Origin: Pseudomonadota bacterium
GTDB taxonomy: Bacteria; Desulfobacterota; Desulfobacteria; Desulfobacterales; Desulfobacteraceae
Reading direction: 5' to 3'
DNA length: 11,213 nt
Assembly: GCA_018816605.1 (NCBI GenBank)
Contig: JAHIVS010000605.1
Location: 1 to 11,213, forward strand
This document shows positions 1 to 6,322 of the stretch, one piece after another; within the stretch, counting starts at the first letter, position 1, and every line of letters begins with the position of its first letter. The notes below the pieces were generated by a model. It ran no database searches. It saw only the letters and a program-made list of their open reading frames with translations, and was not told the DNA's origin. A program made the position numbers and the translations under genes.

Positions 1-113
1 ACCTGACCCGTCAGTCCATGGGCATGGGCCAATCCGAATAAAAAAGGCCGAAAACCAACGCCCTGCACCACACCGCTGATTTCAAGCCTTTTGGCCACGA
101 CCGTATCGCTCAT
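1..113 (-). CDS. hypF: HypF, carbamoyltransferase for hydrogenase maturation (N-terminal fragment, runs off the left edge)
   Basis: Reading the minus strand from the ATG at 113-111 gives MSDTVVAKRLEISGVVQGVG and continues with the FRPF motif, which is the acylphosphatase-like domain that opens HypF. Only 37 complete codons are inside the window. HypF carries out carbamoyl-phosphate-dependent carbamoylation of the HypE C-terminal cysteine, the source of the cyanide ligands of the [NiFe]-hydrogenase active site; this is family knowledge. The start lies 28 bases after the hypC stop. The nearby ATG at 121-119 is out of frame and hits a stop after three codons, so it is not the start. No strong Shine-Dalgarno sequence precedes the chosen ATG, so translation may depend on hypC. 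The VQGVGFRPF signature makes the identity solid even though the fragment is short. Confidence 0.88.
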   Translation of the reverse strand, partial: MSDTVVAKRLEISGVVQGVGFRPFLFGLAHAHGLTGQ

Positions 114-141
114 TGTTTCATATTCCGATGAATGCCGAACA

Positions 142-372
142 CTAGGCCGTGCCGGAATCGGCTGCCAGGATATTGCGCATGTCCGTAAGTGTCTGGAGGG
201 CGGATTCTTCATCCATCTTACTGATGGCAAACCCGGCATGGACAATCACGTAATCCCCTATTTTGGGATCCTCCAACAAAAGGATACTGGTTTCCCGGGT
301 CACCCCGTCCACATCCACGATTGCCACGGTATCGTTAATTTCGATAATTTTCGACGGTACTGCTAAACACAT
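142..372 (-). CDS. hypC: HypC/HupF-family hydrogenase maturation chaperone
   Basis: This 76-residue protein begins MCLAVPSKI. The family signature MC-x-A-x-P-x-x-I and the essential Cys2 are both present, and the length is normal for HypC. HypC binds HypD and the hydrogenase large-subunit precursor, and carries the Fe(CN)2CO unit during assembly of the [NiFe] site in the cytoplasm. An AGGA ribosome binding site (complement of 381-384) lies 8 bases before the ATG, which fixes the start. hypF follows 28 bases downstream on the same strand, so the two are very probably cotranscribed. The remaining hyp genes and the hydrogenase structural genes are not in this window. No truncation or missing residue is visible. 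Confidence 0.95.
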   Translation of the reverse strand: MCLAVPSKIIEINDTVAIVDVDGVTRETSILLLEDPKIGDYVIVHAGFAISKMDEESALQTLTDMRNILAADSGTA

Positions 373-429
373 AACTTTTATCCTAATTTCCTATGCAGGT
401 AAATTTTTTTATTTCACATTAAGCCAACA

Positions 430-457
430 AGTATACCATAAGACGATTATTGGGCAA
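430..457 (-). promoter_or_regulatory. Candidate sigma-70 promoter for hypC-hypF (extended -10)
   Basis: On the minus strand a TTGCCC -35 box (complement of 452-457) is followed by a 16-base spacer and TATACT (complement of 430-435). The -10 box is preceded by TGG, which gives an extended -10 (TGnTATACT). This would leave a 5' leader of roughly 50 bases before hypC. No sigma-54 (-24/-12) pattern was noticed. The call rests on consensus matching only. Confidence 0.5.
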
Positions 458-477
458 TATTTATTTCAGGTGAACCC

Positions 478-615
478 GCAATTCTAAATATGAAGGCATC
501 ACGAAGGGTCAGGCTTGCATTATTGCACTTTTGTCAACTGAAAGTACGCAATTCTGATAAAATGCACAATAAAACAAGCCTGACCCATTAAAGAAAATGC
601 CACATTTAGAATTGC
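478..615. repeat. Palindromic repeat element (REP/MITE-like), about 138 bp
   Basis: The segment is a nested inverted repeat. The outermost 12 bases GCAATTCTAAAT (478-489) recur as exact reverse complement at 604-615. Inside, GGGTCAGGCTTG (506-517) recurs as exact reverse complement at 575-586, and similarity continues inward through a TTATTG-containing stretch to about 530 and 560. The centre again holds GCAATTCT (549-556). Folded, it would give a long imperfect hairpin with bulges. It holds no convincing gene and lies between the dapF stop and the hypC promoter. A further copy of the inner arm occurs at 5183-5204. The organisation resembles the palindromic repeats associated with Y1 (RAYT) transposases or a short MITE; assignment to either class is inference. 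No T-run follows, so it is not a standard terminator. Confidence 0.8.
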
Positions 616-628
616 TGCAGATGAACCA

Positions 629-1480
629 TCAGACAAGAATACTGCCGTCAAAAACCCGGGTGGCGGGACCTGTTTTAAAAATATGATGGGTTTCCTTGTC
701 CCAGAAAATCTCAAGATCCCCGCCTTCAAGGTGGACACGGGCCCTGTTTCCGGTTCTGTGTGTAAGGTTCGCCGCCACAAGGGCCGCGCAGGCACCGGTG
801 CCGCAGGCAAGGGTGATGCCGGCCCCCCGTTCCCAGACCTTCATCCCAAGTTCCGTGTCACTGATTTTTTCAACAAACTCCACATTGGTTTTTTCGGAAA
901 ATCGCTCATGGGTTTCAACGGCCCGGCCAATGCCGGCCACATCCACGGCATCAAGGTGATCGACAAAAATCACGGCATGGGGATTTCCCATGGACACAGT
1001 GGTGACGGCAAAGCAGCCCTGACTTGTCTCAACAGGCTCTTCAACGGCTGTTGTGCGGTCACAGACAAAGGGGATATCCCCGCAGGACAGGACAGGAATT
1101 CCCATGTCCACGCACACCAAGATTACCCGATCCCGGTCATCCACAAAAACTTCGGGGATAACGGTGCCGGCAAGGGTCTCAACCCGCATGCGCTTTTGGG
1201 TCAATATCTTGTTTTCATAAAGATATTTTGCAAAGCACCGCATGCCGTTTCCGCACATCTCAGGCTCGGAGCCATCGGAATTGATGATCACAAACCGGAC
1301 ATCATGGTCTTTTGATTTTCGGACCAGAATAATGCCGTCCCCGCCGATTCCAAAATGACGGTCGCACAATTTTCTGGCAAGATCCGGATAGGCCATGGCC
1401 GCGTCAATCCGCCCGTCCCGGTCATCTAAAATGATAAAATCATTGCCAAGGCCTTCCATTTTGGAAAATTTTAGTTCCAT
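629..1480 (-). CDS. dapF: Diaminopimelate epimerase
   Basis: This 283-residue protein has the usual DapF length. It interconverts LL- and meso-2,6-diaminopimelate in the lysine and peptidoglycan precursor pathway in the cytoplasm, without a cofactor, using two cysteines as acid and base. Both catalytic motifs are visible: EMCGNGMRC with Cys76 in the N-terminal half and LACGTGACA with Cys226 in the C-terminal half. The N-terminal KMEGLGNDFI and FGIGGDGI blocks are also typical of the family. The start is supported by AGGAG (complement of 1486-1490) 5 bases before the ATG. It lies 42 bases downstream of rnd on the same strand and is probably cotranscribed with it. Beyond its stop lies the palindromic element at 478-615. 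Nothing is missing or broken. Confidence 0.97.
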   Translation of the reverse strand: MELKFSKMEGLGNDFIILDDRDGRIDAAMAYPDLARKLCDRHFGIGGDGIILVRKSKDHDVRFVIINSDGSEPEMCGNGMRCFAKYLYENKILTQKRMRVETLAGTVIPEVFVDDRDRVILVCVDMGIPVLSCGDIPFVCDRTTAVEEPVETSQGCFAVTTVSMGNPHAVIFVDHLDAVDVAGIGRAVETHERFSEKTNVEFVEKISDTELGMKVWERGAGITLACGTGACAALVAANLTHRTGNRARVHLEGGDLEIFWDKETHHIFKTGPATRVFDGSILV

Positions 1481-1522
1481 TGTGACTCCTTTTTTCTAAA
1501 GCAGGATGCCGTCGGCTCTGCC

Positions 1523-2650
1523 TCAATGTCCGAGGGTTTTAAGAATATCTTCCCCCAGGGCTTCCATCTGCCAGTTCCGTATATTTTCCATGTTCCCCAG
1601 GGCGGCCCGGGTGCTTGGATTCTCAAATGCAATGGCCGAAATCAGGGTGTTATTGATCAGAAAACCCGGTTCCATCCCGATGGAGATGCTCAGTCTGTCC
1701 CGCATTTTTTTCAAAAGATCAATGCGCTCAAGCACCTGGGGATTCTTTTTGGGCATCCGGGTTTTGGGGTAGGAAGGCAGGTCCTTGTGGGGAAGGGCCA
1801 GGGCAGACGATATGGCTTCCTGGCAAAGGTGACCATACATGTCTGCCTGTTTCTTGCTCAATGCCTTGATGGAAATCATTGTCTCTACTGCCTTGGGACG
1901 GTGGGTGGCAAGAATCATGAGCGATTGGCTGGACATGACTTTAAACAGGGGCAGATCTTTTTTTTCAGCCATGTCCATGCGGACCTGGAGTAAATTTTCC
2001 AGCACGGCCAGGCTCCGGTTGTCCATCTTTCCGGCGCCCTTGAATTTTTTAAACAAGGGCAATTGGTGGTTGGACTCATATTTTACGCTGGCCTGGGCCT
2101 CAAATTCTTCCTTTGCCCAGGCTAACCGGTTCATCTTCTCCAGGCGCTCCCTTATGCGGTCATGCAGGGCAATCAGATGGGCCACGTCCCCGACGGAATA
2201 GGCCACCATATCCTCTTTCAAGGGGCGTCGGGACCAGTCGACTTTTTGAAATTTTTTGTCAACATATACACCGAAATGCTCTTTTAACAGGGCACCCAAG
2301 CCCCGCTCCCGGACATTTAAAAACCGGCAGGCGATCTCCGTGTCAAAGAGGTTCTCTATGCGAACCCCCATTTCCCGATCCAGGCTTCGAACATCAAAAT
2401 CCGCCCCGTGGAAGATCTTGATAATATCCTGATTTTCAAGCAAACGGATAAAGGGGGAAAAATCGTTGATCAAAAAAGGATCCACCAAAAATGCCTGGTC
2501 CGAACCTGCAATCTGTATCAGACAGACTTTTTCCTTAAAACAATGCATGGAGTCGGCCTCCAGGTCCACGCCGATTATTTTTTCCCTGGCAAGACCCCTG
2601 CAGACTGTCTCCAATTCCCCATCTGACTCAATAAACTTAAAATTCAGCAT
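1523..2650 (-). CDS. rnd: Ribonuclease D (3'-5' exoribonuclease with HRDC domain)
   Basis: This 375-residue protein matches the RNase D layout. An N-terminal DEDDy exonuclease domain spans about residues 5-175, with Exo I VDLEAD (Asp29, Glu31), Exo II around HGADFD (Asp86) and Exo III YSVGD (Tyr151, Asp155). A helical HRDC domain follows at about 210-285 and a second helical region extends to the C-terminus. The family trims the 3' ends of tRNA precursors and other stable RNAs using two metal ions. AAGGGA (complement of 2655-2660) precedes the ATG by 4 bases. It is the first gene of a probable rnd-dapF operon and is divergent from thrS; its ribosome binding site touches the thrS -35 box, so the shared control region is very compact. 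No clear rnd promoter could be singled out in the AT-rich stretch. Confidence 0.93.
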   Translation of the reverse strand: MLNFKFIESDGELETVCRGLAREKIIGVDLEADSMHCFKEKVCLIQIAGSDQAFLVDPFLINDFSPFIRLLENQDIIKIFHGADFDVRSLDREMGVRIENLFDTEIACRFLNVRERGLGALLKEHFGVYVDKKFQKVDWSRRPLKEDMVAYSVGDVAHLIALHDRIRERLEKMNRLAWAKEEFEAQASVKYESNHQLPLFKKFKGAGKMDNRSLAVLENLLQVRMDMAEKKDLPLFKVMSSQSLMILATHRPKAVETMISIKALSKKQADMYGHLCQEAISSALALPHKDLPSYPKTRMPKKNPQVLERIDLLKKMRDRLSISIGMEPGFLINNTLISAIAFENPSTRAALGNMENIRNWQMEALGEDILKTLGH

Positions 2651-2658
2651 CTTTTCCC

Positions 2659-2687
2659 TTGATTGTTTGCATCACTTCTTCTAAAAT
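2659..2687 (+). promoter_or_regulatory. Candidate sigma-70 promoter for thrS
   Basis: TTGATT (2659-2664), a 17-base spacer and TAAAAT (2682-2687) form a good sigma-70 match upstream of thrS. Transcription would start near 2694, leaving a leader of only about 40 bases. That is too short for a T-box or other long aminoacyl-tRNA-sensing leader. Confidence 0.55.
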
Positions 2688-2732
2688 TCTTATTTTTATA
2701 TTTAAAATCAATTAAATACAATGGAAAATAAG

Positions 2733-4643
2733 ATGATAACCATAACATTTCCAGATAATGCCATAAAGCAGTTTGATGATACACCCACGGGAATGCAGAT
2801 AGCCCAGAGCATTTCCGAGGGATTTGCCCGAAATTGTGTGGCCGTAAAAATAAACGATCGCCTCCTGGACCTGGGCCTTCCCGTACCAGAAGATGCATCG
2901 GTCAGCTTTATTACCGTAAATGATGCAGAAGGGCTTGAAATCCTGCGCCACTCGTCCGCCCACGTCATGGCCGAAGCCGTGCTCAAGCTCTACCCCGATG
3001 CCCGCCTGACCATCGGTCCCGTGGTGGAAGACGGATTCTACTATGATATTGACATGCCCCCCATTTCGGAAGAAGCCCTTGGTGCCGTTGAAACGGAAAT
3101 GAAAAACATTGTCACTGCCAAAAACACCTTCACGCGAAAGGTGGTGTCCAAGGAGGAGGCCCTAACCATTTTCAAGGACAACCCCTTTAAGCTGGAACTG
3201 ATCAATGAACTTGGCGACCAGGAGATATCCCTGTACCAGAACGGGGAGTTCATCGACCTGTGCCGGGGACCCCATATTCCCCATACCGGCATGATCAAGG
3301 GGTTCAAGCTGTTGAAAATTTCCGGCGCCTATTGGCGGGCGGACCAGACAAGGGAACAGCTCCAGCGACTCTACGGCATCTCCTTTTTTGATAAAAAACA
3401 ACTCAACCAATATGTTCACCTGATCGAGGAAGCCAAAAAAAGAGACCATCGGAAGCTGGGGACCCGCCTGGATCTTTTCTCCTTCCACGACGAAGCGGCC
3501 GGCATGCCCTTTTTCCACGCCAGGGGCATGGACATGTGGAACAGCCTTCTGGACTATTGGCGGGATGAACACAAGGCGGCCGGGTATGTGGAAACCAAAA
3601 CGCCTGTCATGCTCAACCGCAAACTCTGGGAACAGAGCGGCCACTGGGAAAATTACCGGGAAAACATGTACACCTCGGTCATTGATGAGGAAGAATATGC
3701 CATCAAGCCCATGAACTGCCCCGGGGGCATGATTCTTTATAAAACAAAGGCCTATTCCTACAGGGACCTTCCCCTGAGAGCCGGCGAAGTGGGCCTGGTC
3801 CACCGGCATGAATTGTCCGGTGCCCTGTCGGGGCTGTTCCGGGTCCGGGCATTCCACCAGGATGATGCCCATATTTTCATGACCCCGGACCAGATCGGAG
3901 AAGAAGTGCTGGGCGTTCTGAAACTTGCGGAACGGATTTACAAACGCTTTGGTCTCACCTTTCATCTGGAATTGTCCACAAGGCCCAAAAAATCCATTGG
4001 CGCAGACAGCCAGTGGGAAGAGGCCACCAACGGTCTGAAGGCCGCCCTGGCCGACTATGGACAGGACTACGTCATCAACGAAGGGGACGGCGCCTTTTAC
4101 GGCCCGAAAATCGATATTCATATCAAGGATGCCCTGGGCAGAACCTGGCAATGCGGGACGGTCCAGCTGGACATGGCCCTGCCCGAACGCTTTGACCTAA
4201 GCTATAAGGGCCAGGACAATGAAAAACACCGGCCCATCATGATTCACAGGGTTATTTACGGATCCATGGAACGGTTCTTCGGCATTCTGGTAGAACATTT
4301 TGCCGGCCGCTTCCCCCTGTGGCTGACGCCGGTCCAGGTAATTTTGCTGCCCATTAACCAGGAATTGTCCGAATATGCGGGCCAGATCAAAAGAGAGTTG
4401 GAAACCCATAGAATCCGGTGTGAAGTGGACAGGCGAAACGAAACCCTGAAAAAGAAAATCCGGGAAGCCCAGGTCAATTACATCCCCTTGATCATCACCA
4501 TCGGGGACAAGGAAAAAGAGACAGAAACCCTGTCGGTGAGAACCCTGGACGGAAAGGTGAAAATGGGAATTTCCATGGATGGATTTGTGACACAGGTTCT
4601 TCACCACATCAAGCAAAGAACTTTGGATGAAGCCATTTTCTAA
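2733..4643 (+). CDS. thrS: Threonyl-tRNA synthetase
   Basis: This class II synthetase charges tRNA-Thr. Numbered from the ATG at 2733 (636 residues), an N-terminal TGS domain covers about 1-62. The editing domain follows, with HSSAH (His73, His77) and CRGPH. The catalytic core has MNCPGG (zinc ligand Cys329), FHQDDAH (His380) and MIHRVIYGS (His505), and a C-terminal anticodon-binding domain starts near PVQVILLP. All three zinc ligands and the editing residues are present. An ATG at 2721 would add MENK. I prefer 2733 because GGA at 2723-2725 lies 7 bases before it, nothing resembling a ribosome binding site precedes 2721, and MITITFPDN resembles the usual family start. Its 3' end overlaps the proposed VanZ-like start by 17 bases. 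infC, rplT and pheS, its common neighbours, do not follow here. Confidence 0.97.
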   Translation: MITITFPDNAIKQFDDTPTGMQIAQSISEGFARNCVAVKINDRLLDLGLPVPEDASVSFITVNDAEGLEILRHSSAHVMAEAVLKLYPDARLTIGPVVEDGFYYDIDMPPISEEALGAVETEMKNIVTAKNTFTRKVVSKEEALTIFKDNPFKLELINELGDQEISLYQNGEFIDLCRGPHIPHTGMIKGFKLLKISGAYWRADQTREQLQRLYGISFFDKKQLNQYVHLIEEAKKRDHRKLGTRLDLFSFHDEAAGMPFFHARGMDMWNSLLDYWRDEHKAAGYVETKTPVMLNRKLWEQSGHWENYRENMYTSVIDEEEYAIKPMNCPGGMILYKTKAYSYRDLPLRAGEVGLVHRHELSGALSGLFRVRAFHQDDAHIFMTPDQIGEEVLGVLKLAERIYKRFGLTFHLELSTRPKKSIGADSQWEEATNGLKAALADYGQDYVINEGDGAFYGPKIDIHIKDALGRTWQCGTVQLDMALPERFDLSYKGQDNEKHRPIMIHRVIYGSMERFFGILVEHFAGRFPLWLTPVQVILLPINQELSEYAGQIKRELETHRIRCEVDRRNETLKKKIREAQVNYIPLIITIGDKEKETETLSVRTLDGKVKMGISMDGFVTQVLHHIKQRTLDEAIF

Positions 4644-5064
4644 ACCGGGCGACCATCAGACTTCCGGCGGGGGTGCAAACACCCCCGCTTCCACCTTAAA
4701 ACTTGTGCTGTATTACCGGCTGCCCTGGTTCGCCCTTTGCCTGTTTATTTTCTGGCAGTCCTCTTTTGATTTTATGGATTCCCCGCCATTGTTTCCCCAT
4801 GACGACAAGGTTAAACACCTCATGGCGTACGCCTTTCTGGCCTTTCTGATCGCCCGGAATCTGAAAAAGGAACGGTCTTTTTTCAGCCCCGCAAAACTCA
4901 AGATCCTGGCCATCTTATTTGCCAGTCTCTACGGACTCTCCGACGAGATCCACCAGGCGTTTGTCCCTTCCAGGGAGGCTTCCCTTCAGGACGTTGCCGC
5001 AGATATTCTGGGCAGCTTTATCGGGGCCTGGCTTTACCTTGATTTTATTTGCCGCCGAAAATAA
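4627..5064 (+). CDS. VanZ-like family membrane protein
   Basis: This 145-residue protein matches the VanZ-like family (PF04892). The conserved polar motifs are DDKVKH (Asp60, Lys61, His64), SDEIHQ with VPSR (Glu107, His109, Gln110, Arg116) and Asp122 in the DVAADILGS segment. About four hydrophobic segments are visible, near residues 26-47, 63-78, 91-104 and 125-141. VanZ in glycopeptide-resistance clusters gives teicoplanin tolerance, but most family members are uncharacterised; no resistance role should be assumed here. The ATG at 4627 overlaps thrS by 17 bases and lacks a clear ribosome binding site. Residues 1-26 are hydrophilic and contain the hairpin at 4667-4688. GTG at 4705 (residue 27), directly before the first membrane segment, is a reasonable alternative start. 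Probably cotranscribed with thrS. Confidence 0.85.
   Translation: MKPFSKPGDHQTSGGGANTPASTLKLVLYYRLPWFALCLFIFWQSSFDFMDSPPLFPHDDKVKHLMAYAFLAFLIARNLKKERSFFSPAKLKILAILFASLYGLSDEIHQAFVPSREASLQDVAADILGSFIGAWLYLDFICRRK
4667..4688 (+). terminator. Perfect GC-rich hairpin just after thrS (possible terminator or attenuator)
   Basis: GCGGGGGTG (4667-4675), loop CAAA, and CACCCCCGC (4680-4688) form a perfect 9-bp stem 24 bases after the thrS stop. The following bases (TTCCACCTTAAAAC) are not a real U-tract, so intrinsic termination would be weak. It could instead protect the thrS mRNA 3' end or modulate expression of the VanZ-like gene. The structure is certain; its role is inferred. Confidence 0.5.
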
Positions 5065-5448
5065 TTTTCTTACTGTGCTTTGACGACAACGTTTTAAAGG
5101 CACGCCAGAAACCCAAGTCCTTTTGCAGACAAGTTCCTGGCAACATCAGCCAAAGAATGATATGAAAGCCTGTCTTGGACAATGCAATAAAGAAAGCCTG
5201 ACCCCATGTCAAACAATCGCCAAAGAAAAAAAGCGGTTTTTAAAAGCGCATCTGGGCCCAAAAAGCCTTGACACCTATTGCCAAATTGTGGCCTTCATGT
5301 CAGATAAAGCCAAAGATGTGGTATCAGATACCGCCTGGGATTTTATGCGGCCAGAACCGTTCATGAACCGGTTACGGGCGCAGCCTATACCATTATGGTC
5401 AGGGATGCCCGATGGTCCCCTATGGCCGATCGTTTAAGGAAGACCAAA
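5065..5448 (+). other. 384-base gap without a convincing gene; possible degraded coding remnant
   Basis: No confident gene is seen between the VanZ-like stop and the metallo-hydrolase start. One frame is open from a TTG at 5123 to 5437 (in-frame ATG at 5162), but no good ribosome binding site precedes it and it reads straight through the repeat copy at 5183-5204, which argues against coding in its 5' part. The stretch at about 5262-5350 in that frame (LDTYCQIVAFMSDK and on) looks moderately protein-like. From about 5350 to 5448 the frame of the downstream hydrolase looks more protein-like (EPVTGAAYTIMVRDARW). This could be a frameshifted gene remnant, but I recognise no family. TTGACA at 5268-5273 has no fitting -10 box. 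Confidence 0.3.
5183..5204 (-). repeat. Isolated copy of the inner arm of the 478-615 element
   Basis: On the minus strand this 22-base segment begins GGGTCAGGCTT and ends TTATTGCA. It matches 506-527 at 20 of 22 positions by direct comparison. It also matches the opposite arm (563-586, complement) apart from a 2-base indel and a few substitutions. No inverted partner is seen nearby, so it looks like half of a palindromic element or a decayed copy. Confidence 0.65.
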
Positions 5449-6291
5449 ATGAAACTGACAATGCTAGTGGACAGCAATACCCTGATTGACCGGTATTTCA
5501 GGGCAGAACCCGGCCTTTCCCTGCTCATTGAAGATCATGATACAAAACTTGTCTTTGATACCGGGTATTCGGACCTTTTTTTAACCAACGCTGCAAAAAT
5601 GGGCAAAGACCTGTCCAGGCTTGATTTCCTGGTGCTGTCCCACAGCCATTTGGACCATACCTGGGGGCTTGAGCCCTTTGTCCGGTATCTGACCGAGCTT
5701 TCAATTGAAAACCGGCCTTACAAACGCCCTGCCCTGGTGGCCCATCCGGATGTTTTCACCAGTGCCGGAATGGACCCTTTGCCTGAATTCGGTGCCCTTT
5801 TGTCCAAAGAAAAAATAGCCCGGCACCTGGACCTTAGATTGAGCAAAACTCCGGTACAGCTTGGAGAAAGGCTGACCTTCCTGGGAGAAATCCCCCGGAA
5901 AAATTCCTTTGAAGGCCGGATGACCTTTGGTGTAAAACAGGGGCAAAGCGAACCGGACACGGTCATGGAGGATTCAGCCCTGGTCTACAAATCCCAAAAA
6001 GGCCTGGTCATTATCACAGGATGCGCCCATGCCGGAATCTGCAATACCATAGCCTATGCGCAAACGGTTTGTAACGAAAGCCGGGTGGCCGATATTATCG
6101 GCGGATTCCATCTGCAGGACCCGTCAAAAGATCAGCTGGACGGCACCCTTGACTATTTTAAAAAACTTGCTCCCAGGGCGGTTCATGCCTGCCACTGCAC
6201 GGACCTTGGGTCAAAGATTGCCCTGTCCCGGGTATGCAATATCAGGGAAGTGGGGGTGGGACTGTCCCTGGGATATGATGAAACATGCTAG
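5449..6291 (+). CDS. Metallo-beta-lactamase-fold hydrolase, COG1237 type
   Basis: From the ATG at 5449 (280 residues) this is a COG1237-like metal-dependent hydrolase. The N-terminus MKLTMLVDSNTLID is typical. The metal motif is SHSHLDH (His65, His67, Asp69, His70), with later ligands likely at His194 (TGCAHAG) and His221 (GGFHL), plus a C-terminal ACHCTD block. Some archaeal members of this group are annotated as the synthase acting with dihydropterin and ribofuranosyl-aminobenzene phosphate in methanopterin synthesis, but the label is widely over-transferred; the substrate here is unknown. The frame is open back to 5395, but AAGGAAG (5436-5442) six bases before 5449 decides the start. The next gene follows 31 bases later on the same strand, so they are probably cotranscribed. 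No signal peptide is visible, so it is cytoplasmic. Confidence 0.9.
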   Translation: MKLTMLVDSNTLIDRYFRAEPGLSLLIEDHDTKLVFDTGYSDLFLTNAAKMGKDLSRLDFLVLSHSHLDHTWGLEPFVRYLTELSIENRPYKRPALVAHPDVFTSAGMDPLPEFGALLSKEKIARHLDLRLSKTPVQLGERLTFLGEIPRKNSFEGRMTFGVKQGQSEPDTVMEDSALVYKSQKGLVIITGCAHAGICNTIAYAQTVCNESRVADIIGGFHLQDPSKDQLDGTLDYFKKLAPRAVHACHCTDLGSKIALSRVCNIREVGVGLSLGYDETC

Positions 6292-6322
6292 CACCAGCGC
6301 AATCAATTAAGGAGACTTTTCC

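Noticed and set aside
683..1315. Open frame (210 codons) on the plus strand opposite dapF
   Set aside because: Shadow of dapF, whose two catalytic cysteine motifs are intact on the minus strand.
2651..2732. Possible regulatory leader (T-box or operator) before thrS
   Set aside because: The space is only 82 bases, shared with the divergent rnd gene, and no stem-loop or specifier-like structure is visible.
3162..4151. Long open frame (329 codons) on the minus strand inside thrS
   Set aside because: It lies wholly opposite conserved ThrRS motifs, its translation has low-complexity shadow character, and no ribosome binding site or family match is seen.
5395..5448. Longer N-terminus of the metallo-hydrolase starting at ATG 5395
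   Set aside because: AAGGAAG at 5436-5442 is correctly spaced for the ATG at 5449, and MKLTMLVDSNTLID is the normal beginning for the family.
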